Assembly (NCBI GenBank): GCA_011053055.1
Contig: DRHT01000052.1
Coordinates: 16,502 to 80,501, forward strand
Source of the DNA: Halopseudomonas sabulinigri
GTDB taxonomy: Bacteria; Pseudomonadota; Gammaproteobacteria; Pseudomonadales; Pseudomonadaceae
Length of the DNA: 64,000 nt
Direction of reading: 5' to 3'
Within the stretch, counting starts at the first letter, position 1. Each line of letters opens with the position of its first letter. Under the pieces are notes generated by a model. The model was given only the letters and a program-made list of their open reading frames with translations, did no database searches and was not told where the DNA came from. This document shows positions 1 to 9,573 of this stretch, one piece after another. Position numbers and translations under genes: made by a program.

Positions 1-1
1 G

Positions 2-649
2 CGTTATCGCCAGCAGGCGCTGCTCTGGGATCGTGTGCTGCCAAATCCGTTGGCCCTAGAGGCCAGTGCACCGGGTATAGCAGTCGTCAGTTGGTTGGCC
101 GGCGTTCGCGAATCCACCGAGGTGGCTGGGTTGCTGCGGCTGCAGATGCTGACCGGTAAAGCGCTGGACGGCAAAGGCAAGAATAAGACGCCGCGCTGGC
201 GCAAACTGTTGAATGAGCTGAGCCTGCACCTGCTGGCCGCCGCCAGTGGCCATCGCCTGACGACCTGTTTGATCTGCGCTGATGCGAGCATACACATGCT
301 GCCGTTGGAGCAGTCACGCGCGGTGACCATTCTGCGCGATTGGTTGTTGGGTTGGTTAGAAGGCTTACGGCGGCCGTTGCCTGTCGCGGTGGAAACGGCG
401 TTCGCCTATCTGCTTGAGCAAGACGAGAACAAGCAAATGGACAAGGCTCGTGCCTGTTACGAGGGCTCGGCTTACGCACTTGGCGAGCGCGACAAAAGTG
501 TCGCGCTGCAGCGCAGCTACCCGGCTTTTGCCAGCTTGGTCGCTGACGAAGAGTTTGCCGGCTGGGCCGAGGCGCTGTATCAACCGCTGCTGCGAGGGCT
601 GGATGACGGCTGGCTGGAATTCAGCGTAGTCGGGGAGGAAGCACAATGA
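2..649 (+). CDS. recC: RecBCD enzyme subunit RecC, C-terminal part (partial)
   Basis: This is the last ~215 codons of a gene that begins left of the window. RecC is the non-catalytic helicase-like and Chi-recognition subunit of exonuclease V, which processes double-strand DNA ends for RecA recombination. The reading frame is open from base 2 (R-Y-R-Q-Q-A-L-L-W) to the TGA at 647-649. The conserved C-terminal end of RecC shows as a stretch rich in Trp and Leu that ends W-L-E-F. The main support is context: its stop overlaps the recB start as ATGA, and recD follows recB, which is the recC-recB-recD order of Pseudomonas. The N-terminal helicase-like domains lie outside the window, so the subunit cannot be assessed whole. 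Confidence 0.9.
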   Translation, partial: RYRQQALLWDRVLPNPLALEASAPGIAVVSWLAGVRESTEVAGLLRLQMLTGKALDGKGKNKTPRWRKLLNELSLHLLAAASGHRLTTCLICADASIHMLPLEQSRAVTILRDWLLGWLEGLRRPLPVAVETAFAYLLEQDENKQMDKARACYEGSAYALGERDKSVALQRSYPAFASLVADEEFAGWAEALYQPLLRGLDDGWLEFSVVGEEAQ

Positions 650-3600
650 GTGTAGATCCTATGCCACTGGCCTTGCGTTGCCCGCTGCGCGGCAGCCGCT
701 TGATTGAGGCGAGCGCCGGCACCGGTAAAACGTTCACCATCTCTGCACTTTACCTGCGCTTGGTACTCGGTCACGGGGATGAACATACCGCTTTTGGCCG
801 CGAGCTTTTGCCGCCAGATATTTTGGTAGTGACCTTTACCGACGCGGCCACCCAAGAGCTGCGCGACCGTATCCGCGCGCGGCTGGTTGAGGCAGCGCAG
901 GCGTTTCGTGATGAGTTGTCCGCCCCTGATCCGATCCTGACCCAGCTGGTTGCGGAAACGGCGCCAGAACAGCGACCCAGCTGCGCGCGCAAGTTGGATA
1001 TCGCTGCGCAGTGGATGGATCAGGCGGCGGTCTCGACCATTCACAGCTGGTGTCAGCGCATGTTGCGTGAGCACGCCTTTGACAGCGGCAGTCTGTTTAC
1101 CCAAACCCTGGAAACCGATCAGCGAGAGTTGCTGGCCGAAGTCGCCCGTGATTATTGGCGGCTGCACTGCTATCACCTGCATGGCGCGGCATTGGGCTGG
1201 GTAAATCGCTTCTGGCAGCAGCCTGATGTGGTGCTCGGCAAAGCGCGGATCCTGTTGGATCAATATCTGCCGGAAGAAACACTGCCGCTGCAGGAGTTGA
1301 TCGAAACCGGTTTGCAGCAGGCCGGTCAGCAGTTGGCGGCATTAAAGGCTCCTTGGTTGAGCTGGTTGGATGAGCTGGAACCGCTGCTGGAAAAGGCGCG
1401 CGAGGCGAAGGCGTTTAACGGCACAAAAATGAACCGAGGTCACACTGCCGGCTGGTTCGAAAAATTGCGCACTTGGGCTGCCGATGACGAACAGCTCGCG
1501 CTGGACATCGGCAAGGGCTTTGAGCGTTTGACGCCGGATGGCCTTGCGGAAATCTGGAAAACCGGCTCGTCGCCAAAGCATCCTGCGCTGGATGCCATGG
1601 TGGGCTTGAAAGCGGCGCTGGACGCTATCCGTGGGCCAGAACAGGCGGCCCTTCGCCATGCGGCAGCCTGGATCAAAAACCGCTTCGAGGCAGAAAAGCG
1701 CCGCCGCGCGCAGATGGGCTTTGACGATATGCTCACCCGGCTGGATGCGGCGTTACAGGGCGATAACGGTGAGCGGCTAGCGCAGGTGATTCGCCAGCAA
1801 TTCCCGGTCGCGCTGATTGATGAGTTTCAGGATACCGACCCCTTGCAGTACCGCATCTTTGATCGCATTTATCGCGTTGAAGAAAACGATCAGGACACCG
1901 CTTTGTTGTTGATCGGTGACCCCAAGCAGGCGATTTATGCCTTCCGCGGTGCTGATATTTTCACTTACTTGGGCGCGCGCGCCGCGACGCAAGGACGGCA
2001 CGAAAACCTGGATACCAACTTCCGCTCCAGCGACGCTATGGTGGCGGCGGTTAATCGTGTTTTCGCGCATGCTGAAACGCAGTTCCCGCGCGCCGCTTTC
2101 TTGTTTCAGCGCGATGCAGCCAACCCGCTGCCGTTTCTGCCGGTCAAGGCGCGTGGGCGCAAAGAGGTCTGGACTGTCGAGGGCCAACCGGCTGCAGCGC
2201 TGACAGCATGGTACCTGCTCAGCGAGGAGCCGGTGAGTGCTGAGGTGTATCGTCGGCAGATGGCCGAGCGCTGCGCTTCCGCCATGACTGAACTGCTGTT
2301 GGCCGGACAACGCGGCGATGCCGGCTTCTTGCATCCGAACACAGGCTTGCAGGTGGTGCGGCCGGCGGACATGGCCGTGTTAGTGCGCACCGGGCGCGAA
2401 GCCCAGGCTATCCGGCAAGCCTTGGCCGCGCGCGGCGTGCGCAGCGTCTACCTGTCGGATAAAGATTCGGTGTTGAATACCCAGGAAGCGCAGGATTTAT
2501 TGCGCTGGCTGCGGGCCTGTGCCGAGCCAGGTCATGATCGCTTACTGCGCGCCGCTCTGGCCAGCAGCACGCTGGGGCTCGGCTGGGCTGATATGGAGCG
2601 GCTAAATCAGGATGAGCGGCTGTGGGAACAGCGCGTCGACCAGTTCCGCGACTATCGCCGTCGCTGGCAGCGCCAAGGCGTGCTGCCGATGTTGCATCGC
2701 TTGCTGCACGATTTTCAGCTGCCGGCTCACTTGCTGCAACAACCTGACGGCGAGCGCAGTCTGACCAACCTACTGCATTTGGCCGAGTTGCTGCAGCGCG
2801 CAGCACGCGAGCTGGACGGTGAGCAGGCATTGATTCGCCACCTGAGCGAGCTGATCCAGCAGGCTGGCGAGGGCGCCGGTGAAGATCAAGTGCTGCGGCT
2901 GGAAAGTGATGCCGAACTGGTCAAGGTAGTCACCATCCACAAGTCCAAAGGCTTGGAGTATCCGTTGGTATTCCTGCCATTCATTAGCCACAGCCGTCCG
3001 GCGAAGAAAGGCGAGCCCGTGCGGGTGCACGATGGTGTGCGCTCTCGGCTGGAGCTGGAGCCTGATGACGAGACGGTGCGCCAGGCTGACCAAGAGCGCC
3101 TCGGCGAAGATCTGCGCCTGCTTTATGTGGCGCTGACCCGCGCGCGCCATGCTTGTTGGCTGGGGTTGGCGGACTTGAAGAGTGGTCAGAATAAACAGTC
3201 TGTGCTGCACCGCAGCGCGGTGGCTTATTTGGCGGCGGGCGGTGCGCCACTACCCAGCAGTGAATCCCTAGTCACCTGGCTGCAGGCCTGGCAGCCGGAC
3301 GGGCAGGTAGTATCCGTGGTGCCGGCACCGGAAACACAATTACAGCGTTATCAGCCGCTGCATTCGGAAAGTTCAGAACTCAGTGCGCGTATGCCAGGGC
3401 ATGCGCGCTTTGCTTCCTGGTGGATTGGTTCCTACAGCGCTCTAACCATCAGCGCCGATCAGCCCAGCTTACCCGCCGATACCGCGCTGGCCGAACGTAT
3501 GACCGATGACGAGCGCAGCTCACGCTTTGTGCCGTTGCGTGCCGGCGAGCCTGCCAGTATTCATCGTTTTCCACGTGGTCCGCAGCCCGGCACTTTTATT

Positions 3601-4299
3601 CACGGTCTGCTGGAATTGGCCGCCGCCGAAGGTTTTGCTGCGTTGGCTGAGCCTGCGCGTGCACTTGAATTGCTATATCCACGTTGTCAGCGCCGTGGTT
3701 GGGGCGACTGGGCGCCGTGCTTGGCCGGTTGGCTGAGCACCTTGCTGAGCCGCCCCGGTCTGGTGCCGGGCTCCTCGTTGGCGCTGGCGGACTTGCAGCC
3801 AAGTGCCTATCAGAGCGAGATGGAATTTATGTTCAGCGCTTCACGGGTGGATGTGCAGCAGATCGATAAGCTGGTCTGTGCCCATACGCTGGATGGGATG
3901 AGCCGACCAGCCTTGCAGCGTGATCGCTTGAATGGGCTGTTCAAGGGCTTTATCGACTTGGTTTTTGAGCACCAGGGCCGCTATTACGTGGTGGATTACA
4001 AATCTAACTGGCTGGGGCAGGGTGCCGAGGATTACACCGAAGAGACCATGCGCCGGGTGATGGCGGAACACCGCTACGATTTGCAATACGTGTTTTATAT
4101 TCTGGCATTGCATCGCCAGCTGCGCGCGCGGCTGCCGGATTATGACTATGAGCAGCATATTGGCGGCGCGCTTTACTGGTTTGTGCGCGGTGTTGAGTCA
4201 ACCGCTGGCGGCCTATGGCAGGACCGTCCGCCGCGTGCATTGATCGAGGCGCTGGACCGAATGTTTGCCGGCCAGCCGGATCTGGAGGTCAGCGCATGA
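646..4299 (+). CDS. recB: RecBCD enzyme subunit RecB (helicase-nuclease)
   Basis: A 1217-residue RecB, close to the ~1180 of E. coli. It is the 3'-5' helicase and the only nuclease of exonuclease V. The Walker A motif GTGKT is at residues 25-29, and the SF1 motif II reads ALIDEFQDTDP. Later helicase motifs include IHKSKGLEYP and LLYVALTRARH. The C-terminal RecB nuclease domain keeps its catalytic residues: Asp1104 (GFIDLVFE), then Asp1117 and Lys1119 (VVDYKSN). The 13-residue gap between the two Asp matches E. coli D1067/D1080. Start and stop overlap recC and recD by ATGA, so the three subunits are translationally coupled and probably made in fixed ratio. No defect is visible. Confidence 0.98.
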   Translation: MSVDPMPLALRCPLRGSRLIEASAGTGKTFTISALYLRLVLGHGDEHTAFGRELLPPDILVVTFTDAATQELRDRIRARLVEAAQAFRDELSAPDPILTQLVAETAPEQRPSCARKLDIAAQWMDQAAVSTIHSWCQRMLREHAFDSGSLFTQTLETDQRELLAEVARDYWRLHCYHLHGAALGWVNRFWQQPDVVLGKARILLDQYLPEETLPLQELIETGLQQAGQQLAALKAPWLSWLDELEPLLEKAREAKAFNGTKMNRGHTAGWFEKLRTWAADDEQLALDIGKGFERLTPDGLAEIWKTGSSPKHPALDAMVGLKAALDAIRGPEQAALRHAAAWIKNRFEAEKRRRAQMGFDDMLTRLDAALQGDNGERLAQVIRQQFPVALIDEFQDTDPLQYRIFDRIYRVEENDQDTALLLIGDPKQAIYAFRGADIFTYLGARAATQGRHENLDTNFRSSDAMVAAVNRVFAHAETQFPRAAFLFQRDAANPLPFLPVKARGRKEVWTVEGQPAAALTAWYLLSEEPVSAEVYRRQMAERCASAMTELLLAGQRGDAGFLHPNTGLQVVRPADMAVLVRTGREAQAIRQALAARGVRSVYLSDKDSVLNTQEAQDLLRWLRACAEPGHDRLLRAALASSTLGLGWADMERLNQDERLWEQRVDQFRDYRRRWQRQGVLPMLHRLLHDFQLPAHLLQQPDGERSLTNLLHLAELLQRAARELDGEQALIRHLSELIQQAGEGAGEDQVLRLESDAELVKVVTIHKSKGLEYPLVFLPFISHSRPAKKGEPVRVHDGVRSRLELEPDDETVRQADQERLGEDLRLLYVALTRARHACWLGLADLKSGQNKQSVLHRSAVAYLAAGGAPLPSSESLVTWLQAWQPDGQVVSVVPAPETQLQRYQPLHSESSELSARMPGHARFASWWIGSYSALTISADQPSLPADTALAERMTDDERSSRFVPLRAGEPASIHRFPRGPQPGTFIHGLLELAAAEGFAALAEPARALELLYPRCQRRGWGDWAPCLAGWLSTLLSRPGLVPGSSLALADLQPSAYQSEMEFMFSASRVDVQQIDKLVCAHTLDGMSRPALQRDRLNGLFKGFIDLVFEHQGRYYVVDYKSNWLGQGAEDYTEETMRRVMAEHRYDLQYVFYILALHRQLRARLPDYDYEQHIGGALYWFVRGVESTAGGLWQDRPPRALIEALDRMFAGQPDLEVSA

Positions 4300-6386
4300 T
4301 CGGCGATCAGCTGGACCTGCTCGGAGATGCTTCCAGCAGTGAACCATTTGTTAGCAGCACATCGTTGGCCAGCCCTTTGGCCGACAGCCAGACGCTACTG
4401 CCCCGGCTGCAAGAGTGGCAGGCCAATGGCTGGCTGCGCGCGCTGGATATGGCCTTTGCCGGCTTTTTGTTGGAGCAGGCGCCGGATACGTCCGCCAGTG
4501 TATTGTTAGCGGCTGCGCTGGTCAGTCATCAGCTGGGGCATGGTCACGTGTGCCTGGATTTGCCCGCCACCCTGCTAGCGCCAGACTACGCGCTGTCGTT
4601 GCCACCGGAAGGTGACACTGAAGGCAGTAGCCTTTTGCCCTCGCAGCTGTTGGCGGGTTTGAGTTTTGAGCAGTGGCAGCAGCAACTGGCGCAGAGCCGC
4701 GTGGTGGACACTTCAGAAACAGCGCGACAGGGTAGTCGGCCACTGGTTTTGATTGGCCAGCGGCTTTACTTGCGGCGTTACTGGCAATACGAGCGGCAGG
4801 TGGTTGAAGGCCTGCGCGCGCGCTTGCAGCCCATGCCGATACCGGACGACCTGCCGGCACGGTTGCAGGCGTTGTTTGCCGACAGCCAACAGCACCCGGA
4901 CTGGCAGCGGATTGCCTGCGCGCTGGCGGCACGTGGCCGTTTTAGCATCATTACTGGCGGCCCCGGTACCGGCAAAACCACCACGGTGGTGCGCTTGCTG
5001 GCGCTGCTGCAAACGCCAGCCATTGAGCGCGGCCAGCCGCTGCGTATTCGGCTGGCTGCGCCGACTGGCAAGGCTGCGGCGCGCTTGACCGAGTCCATTG
5101 GCAAACAGGTTGGCGCGCTGCCGGTCGATCAAGCCGTTAAGGACGAAATCCCCAAAGAGGTCGGCACCCTGCACCGGCTATTAGGTAGTCTGCCGAACAG
5201 TCGCCACTTCCGACATCATGCGGGCAACCCGTTGGCGCTGGATGTGCTGGTGGTAGACGAAGCCTCGATGATTGATCTGGAAATGATGGCCAAGGTGCTC
5301 GAGGCCTTGCCGCCGGGTGCGCGGCTGATCATGCTCGGCGACAAGGACCAGTTGGCCTCGGTAGAGGCGGGCGCCGTGTTGGGCGACTTGTGCCGCGACG
5401 CGGACGCCGGTTTTTACAGCGAGCAGACCCGCGACTGGCTGGAACATGTCAGCGGACAGTCCTTGGCGGGGGCACAACTGCAGACCGGCGACGAGCAGCA
5501 ACACGCGCTGGCGCAACAGACAGCTATGCTGCGACATTCCCATCGCTTTGGTGCCGACAGCGGCATTGGCGAGCTGGCGCGCGCGGTTAATCGCTGCGCG
5601 GCTGAGCGCGCGCGGGAACTGCTCAGCCGGGGTGGTTTCAATGATATTCGCAGTCAGCGGTTGGCAAGCCCGAATGATGCCGGTTTTGCTACGCTAGCGC
5701 TGGGGAGTGAGACCGGATTGCCGGGCTACGCCGCTTACCTACAGGTGCTGAACGAGGAGCGCCCGGCAGCCTCCACGGCGGCCGCAGATCCGCTCTGGCA
5801 GGAATGGTCTAGCGCCGTTCTTAACACATTTGATCGTTTTCAATTGCTCTGTGCGGTCAGGCGCGGCGACTGGGGTGTGGAGGCGGTCAATCAGCGGGTG
5901 GCTGCGCTCTTGCAGCGGCGCGGACTGCTGCGCAGTGAGCAGCTCTGGTATGAAGGTCGTCCGGTTTTGGTGACGCGTAACGATTACAGCCTTGGCTTGA
6001 TGAACGGCGACATCGGCATCGCCCTGAGAATTCGTGAGCCGACTTTGGTGCCGGGGCAGGCGGAGTCCGAAGCATTGCGGGTGGCGTTCGCGCGCAACGA
6101 TGGCAGCGGCAGCATTCGTTTTGTACTGCCCAGTCGTTTGCCGGAGGTCGAAACGGTATTTGCGATGACGGTGCACAAAAGCCAGGGTTCGGAGTTTGAG
6201 CATGCGGCACTGGTGTTGCCGGAGGCGCGTAACCCGGTGTTGACCAAGGAGCTGGTCTACACCGCCATTACCCGTGCGAGCCAGCATTTTACCTTGCTGG
6301 AAAGCCGCCCCGGGGTATTTGAGGCAGCGGTGCAAACGCCGGTAAGGCGGATCAGTGGGCTAGATTTGATGCCTGCGGCGGACTGA
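4296..6386 (+). CDS. recD: RecBCD enzyme subunit RecD (5'-3' helicase)
   Basis: RecD is the 5'-3' SF1B helicase of exonuclease V. The ATG at 4296 overlaps the recB stop (ATGA) and gives 696 residues. An upstream in-frame ATG at 4215 lies inside recB and adds a low-complexity leader, so it was rejected. Walker A is GGPGTGKTT with the Lys at residue 227, Walker B is VLVVDEASM, and the C-terminal motifs are FAMTVHKSQGSEFEH and VYTAITRAS. The protein is longer than E. coli RecD (608 residues), with extra sequence in the N-terminal part and around the region after Walker B. It is the last gene of the recCBD operon. The next gene is convergent and ends about 40 bases away. Confidence 0.97.
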   Translation: MIGDQLDLLGDASSSEPFVSSTSLASPLADSQTLLPRLQEWQANGWLRALDMAFAGFLLEQAPDTSASVLLAAALVSHQLGHGHVCLDLPATLLAPDYALSLPPEGDTEGSSLLPSQLLAGLSFEQWQQQLAQSRVVDTSETARQGSRPLVLIGQRLYLRRYWQYERQVVEGLRARLQPMPIPDDLPARLQALFADSQQHPDWQRIACALAARGRFSIITGGPGTGKTTTVVRLLALLQTPAIERGQPLRIRLAAPTGKAAARLTESIGKQVGALPVDQAVKDEIPKEVGTLHRLLGSLPNSRHFRHHAGNPLALDVLVVDEASMIDLEMMAKVLEALPPGARLIMLGDKDQLASVEAGAVLGDLCRDADAGFYSEQTRDWLEHVSGQSLAGAQLQTGDEQQHALAQQTAMLRHSHRFGADSGIGELARAVNRCAAERARELLSRGGFNDIRSQRLASPNDAGFATLALGSETGLPGYAAYLQVLNEERPAASTAAADPLWQEWSSAVLNTFDRFQLLCAVRRGDWGVEAVNQRVAALLQRRGLLRSEQLWYEGRPVLVTRNDYSLGLMNGDIGIALRIREPTLVPGQAESEALRVAFARNDGSGSIRFVLPSRLPEVETVFAMTVHKSQGSEFEHAALVLPEARNPVLTKELVYTAITRASQHFTLLESRPGVFEAAVQTPVRRISGLDLMPAAD

Positions 6387-6428
6387 TTTTATTGGTCAGC
6401 TCGCAGACCGTTTATTACATGCCGTACA

Positions 6429-7016
6429 TTACATGCCGTTCATAAAGTCAGCAGGAGGGCTGCGATGCTTCTCGTGCAGGTCGCGCATGGCATTGGCGTA
6501 ATCCAGCAGCAACTGCAGCGACCACTCTGCGCGGGCGCGGATGCGTTGATCATCTTCACCAGTGACGGTCTCGCCCATCACCGACTCTACATGGCGCACA
6601 ATCAGGTGGTCCGGCAGATAGCAGAGACGGCAGTTCTTGTAACTCGATGAGCGCATTTCGGCGATCGGATAAGCGCCGCCCTGTCCGCTGGACACCCCTA
6701 CCAGCAGCGCTGGCTTGTGCGCCAACTCGCGACGTCCGGCGTAGAGAAACAGGTTTTTCAGTGCCGGGCAGGCCATGCCGTGCCATTCCGGCGTGATTAC
6801 CACCACCGCCTGCGCCGCGCGCAGGCTTTCGGCAAAGCGCGGCCAAGGACTGGAAGCTGACTCCTCTGGCCACAGCGGCAAAGGCTCTGCCGCCAGATCG
6901 ATGATGTCGGTTTCGACGTTCAGCTGCTGTAGGCGTTGCGCAAGATACTGCGCAACTCGCCCGCTTTGGCTGTCACTACGATTGGAACCGGCAATTAGGG
7001 TAATACGCATACTCAT
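6429..7016 (-). CDS. NADPH-dependent FMN reductase family protein
   Basis: A 195-residue flavodoxin-fold oxidoreductase of the NADPH-dependent FMN reductase (PF03358) family. The N-terminus has a beta strand followed by the FMN-phosphate loop GSNRSDSQSGR, and the middle has the family's VVITPEWHGMACPALKN stretch (PEYN-type flavin contact, here PEWH) and the glycine-rich GVSSGQGGAYP. Such enzymes reduce FMN, quinones or azo dyes with NAD(P)H. The substrate cannot be read from sequence. Its ATG overlaps the stop of the upstream desaturase gene by ATGA, so the two form a coupled operon, and the flavoprotein might supply electrons or redox repair for that membrane enzyme, which is inference only. 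Confidence 0.85.
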   Translation of the reverse strand: MSMRITLIAGSNRSDSQSGRVAQYLAQRLQQLNVETDIIDLAAEPLPLWPEESASSPWPRFAESLRAAQAVVVITPEWHGMACPALKNLFLYAGRRELAHKPALLVGVSSGQGGAYPIAEMRSSSYKNCRLCYLPDHLIVRHVESVMGETVTGEDDQRIRARAEWSLQLLLDYANAMRDLHEKHRSPPADFMNGM

Positions 7017-7870
7017 GAAGATACCTCTGTCTGTTGGGTGGCCGGCTTCTTGACGCGTGCCGGTTTACGTACCAACGGCCAGAATAGCTCTTGCTGCCAG
7101 CTTGCAGGGCGAATGTTTTCGATGCCGAACTCGGTTGGGCGGCGGCGGGTGATCTTCGCGGTGCCAAACAGGACGTCCCAGAAGAACAGCAGGTTGCCGA
7201 AGTTGCCCTTGTAGTTGGTCACGCCGTCTTCGGCGTTCAGGCCGTGATGCGCTGAATGGGTTGATGGGGTTGAAATAGTGCGCTCGACAATCCACATCAG
7301 CGGTCGCAGTGCTTTGATCTTATACAACTTGGCATCCCAGGGCACACTGCTGTGGGCACCGAAAATGACGCTCAATTTGATGATCAGGTAAACGAAATAC
7401 ACGTGCGCTAGGCCCATATAGATCAGCATGCCGGACAGCCAGATACCGGGCATCAACAGGTAGTAAATACTGTTGTTGCGATAGACGATGCGGATGCTCA
7501 TGTACTTGGCTGAGTGATGTGCGCGGTGCAGGTCGTAAAGCCATGGCACGCGATGCGCCAGACGGTGCCACCAATACTGGGTCATGTCATCCAGCAGCAG
7601 GAACAGGGCAAAACCGGCGATCCAGGGAATGCCCGCTAGACTGTCTTTCCACTCTGGCAAAAACAGGCTCATCAAGTACGCAGAGGCGAAGGTAATCGCG
7701 GGTACGGTTACGCCCAGCAGCAGGGTAGAGCCGATGGTTTCGAGCAGCGCGTCGCGTCGTTCGCCCTTCGGTTGAAAGAAGCGACCAAGGATCATCTCGA
7801 GCAGAATGAAGCCAAAGAAAATACCGGCTACAACTACCGTGGGGTTCAAATTTGTTATTGTTGTTTCCAT
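7013..7870 (-). CDS. Sterol desaturase / fatty acid hydroxylase family membrane protein
   Basis: A 285-residue integral membrane di-iron enzyme of the fatty acid hydroxylase/sterol desaturase superfamily (PF04116). The histidine clusters that bind the two irons are visible as HRLAH, HRAHHS and HSAHHGLN, set between hydrophobic segments. There are about four membrane spans, the first just after the N-terminus (VVVAGIFFGFILLEMIL). The ATG at 7870 (METTITN) was chosen because AACGAGG lies just upstream; the frame is open further up but runs into the divergent regulator. It is coupled to the FMN reductase downstream. The AraC regulator starts 69 bases away on the other strand and is its probable controller. 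The substrate is unknown; bacterial members act on lipids, carotenoids or hopanoids. Confidence 0.88.
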   Translation of the reverse strand: METTITNLNPTVVVAGIFFGFILLEMILGRFFQPKGERRDALLETIGSTLLLGVTVPAITFASAYLMSLFLPEWKDSLAGIPWIAGFALFLLLDDMTQYWWHRLAHRVPWLYDLHRAHHSAKYMSIRIVYRNNSIYYLLMPGIWLSGMLIYMGLAHVYFVYLIIKLSVIFGAHSSVPWDAKLYKIKALRPLMWIVERTISTPSTHSAHHGLNAEDGVTNYKGNFGNLLFFWDVLFGTAKITRRRPTEFGIENIRPASWQQELFWPLVRKPARVKKPATQQTEVSS

Positions 7871-7939
7871 GCTAACCTCGTTAAGCATTGGGTTTAAGTC
7901 AGGACATAACAATGAGAAACCAAATCGGATTGGCCCAAC

Positions 7940-8896
7940 ATGCGCAGTGAGGACAAAAATGACGTTGAAGTGGTCAAAACGCCAATTCAGCGCTATCACC
8001 ATGGCCCGCTTGGTAAAGTGCTGCAGCGCTTTCTGCAGGAGCGAGGAGGCCGGCAGGACTTTGACCTGATCGCGCTGGAACAGTTGTGGCAGCGTGCTGC
8101 CCAACATGATCCGGCAATCGGCCTGCACCTTTTTCCATTCTTCACCCGGCAAGATTGGCACGTACTTTCATGCCTAGGTTTTTTTGCGGCAGATGCCGCT
8201 CAGTCGCTGGCCAGTTGGGAGCGCTATCAAGTGCTGGCATCCTCGCTGGATTCGATTCGTGGCGTGCACGCCGACGGGATCGCGGGAGTGGCCATGAAGG
8301 TTGACGCATCGGCTGACCTGGAGCGGTATATGGTCGAGCACTACATGACCATGGCGACGACGCAGGTCTCCGCTGCATTGGGTACTCAACTGGTGCCTGT
8401 TCGAGTATGTCTGCGGCATCCGCGCCCGCGCTACTGGGAGGCATACAGGCCTTTGCTGGGCGAGTATCTGGAATTTTCAGCAGAGGAAAATCAGCTGTGG
8501 TTCAGTTGCGAGGATCTGGCGCTGCCGAATCCGGGATCCAATGAGGGCATGTTCGAGGTGGTTTGCTGCGAGCTGGACCGTCGTTTGGTACAGCACAAGC
8601 GTCAGGGCGGCATGGCCGGTAGGGTCGCTGAACAGGTGCGTGCGGGCATGCTGGAGGGAGTTCAGGTGACTCTTGAGGATGTCGCCGAGCAATTGCATCT
8701 CACGGCCCGCACCTTGCGCCGTCGCCTGCAGGAGCAAGATCTCAACTTCCGGCAGCTCCTGGATCAGGTGCGTGCCGAACTCGATCAATATCTGACCTTG
8801 CAGGGGCTCAGTCGTGCACTGGTAGCCGAACGTTTGGGCTACAGTGATACGGCGGCCTATTTGCACGCGCGCAAACGTTGGGTGTTGGACGTCTAG
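7940..8896 (+). CDS. AraC family transcriptional regulator, short at the C-terminus
   Basis: A 318-residue regulator. The N-terminal ~210 residues resemble the arabinose-binding-like effector domain of the OruR/ArgR-type AraC group (PF12625). The C-terminal HTH_18 region begins near residue 225 (VTLEDVAEQLHLTARTLRRRLQEQ is its first helix-turn-helix). The second HTH stops soon after LGYSDTAAYLHARKRW, so the usual closing segment (G-x-S/T-P-x-x-[WY]-R) is missing and replaced by VLDV. The stop codon shares the tetranucleotide CTAG at 8893-8896 with the stop of the convergent amidotransferase gene. The regulator is divergent from the desaturase operon and probably controls it. Whether the shortened HTH still binds DNA is open. 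Confidence 0.85.
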   Translation: MRSEDKNDVEVVKTPIQRYHHGPLGKVLQRFLQERGGRQDFDLIALEQLWQRAAQHDPAIGLHLFPFFTRQDWHVLSCLGFFAADAAQSLASWERYQVLASSLDSIRGVHADGIAGVAMKVDASADLERYMVEHYMTMATTQVSAALGTQLVPVRVCLRHPRPRYWEAYRPLLGEYLEFSAEENQLWFSCEDLALPNPGSNEGMFEVVCCELDRRLVQHKRQGGMAGRVAEQVRAGMLEGVQVTLEDVAEQLHLTARTLRRRLQEQDLNFRQLLDQVRAELDQYLTLQGLSRALVAERLGYSDTAAYLHARKRWVLDV

Positions 8897-9573
8897 GTTG
8901 GCTCGCCGGTTTCCCGCGCCGCGGTTACCAGCGCTTTAAATAATCGCCGCTGCCGGTGCATAAATAGCAAAAATTCCGGATGCCACTGTACGCCAATAAC
9001 GAAGCGCCGCCCGGGTGCTTCAATGGCTTGGGTAATGTTGTCCAGATCCCGCGCGCTGATTACCAGGCCTTCACCCACCTGATCAATTGCCTGATTGTGC
9101 AGGCTGTTGATCTTGCCACGTTCGAGGCCTAGAAGGCGTGCCAGATGGCTGTCGGTCTCCAGGCAGAGAGTTTTCAGTGGCAGAAGGGTGCGACGGTTGG
9201 AGGTGAGTTTGCGGCGTGACTTGAGGTCCTGGAACAGGTTGCCGCCACAGCGCACGTTGAGCAATTGCGCGCCGCGGCAGATACCCAGCAGCGGTAGCTC
9301 GCGGGCCAGAGCATCGTCGATGATGGCGGATTCCAGCGTATCGCGAGCGGCGTCATACTTAGGCTTCACCTCGGGCTCGGCGGCGTAGAGCACTGGATCG
9401 ATGTCATGTCCGCCAGTAACGACGACGCCTTGGTATTGCTGCGATTTTTGTTCGTCGCCGGGACGCAGTTGCAAGGGTTCGCCGCCGTAATAACGAATCG
9501 CTTGAGCCACCAAAAATCGCGGACCGACAGCGCCCTTGCTTGGGCCGGTAATGGCAATAACGGGTTTGCTCAT
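8893..9573 (-). CDS. Class I glutamine amidotransferase-like peptidase (C26 / gamma-Glu hydrolase type)
   Basis: A 226-residue class I glutamine amidotransferase-like protein of the peptidase C26 group, the family of gamma-glutamyl-GABA hydrolase PuuD. The nucleophile elbow is GICRGAQLLN with the catalytic Cys, the oxyanion region reads VVTGGHDIDP, and the C-terminal His-x-Glu dyad is in GVQWHPEF. The ATG at 9573 (MSKPVIAITG) overlaps the stop of the upstream amidoligase gene by ATGA; longer in-frame versions run into that gene. Pairing with an amidoligase suggests it either cleaves gamma-glutamyl or isopeptide bonds made by its partner or supplies ammonia to it. It is not a biosynthetic GAT domain fused to a synthetase. 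Confidence 0.88.
   Translation of the reverse strand: MSKPVIAITGPSKGAVGPRFLVAQAIRYYGGEPLQLRPGDEQKSQQYQGVVVTGGHDIDPVLYAAEPEVKPKYDAARDTLESAIIDDALARELPLLGICRGAQLLNVRCGGNLFQDLKSRRKLTSNRRTLLPLKTLCLETDSHLARLLGLERGKINSLHNQAIDQVGEGLVISARDLDNITQAIEAPGRRFVIGVQWHPEFLLFMHRQRRLFKALVTAARETGEPT

Noticed and set aside
4215..4295. Upstream ATG of recD giving 27 extra residues
   Set aside because: It lies inside recB and the ATGA overlap at 4296 is the normal arrangement; the extra residues have no RecD similarity.
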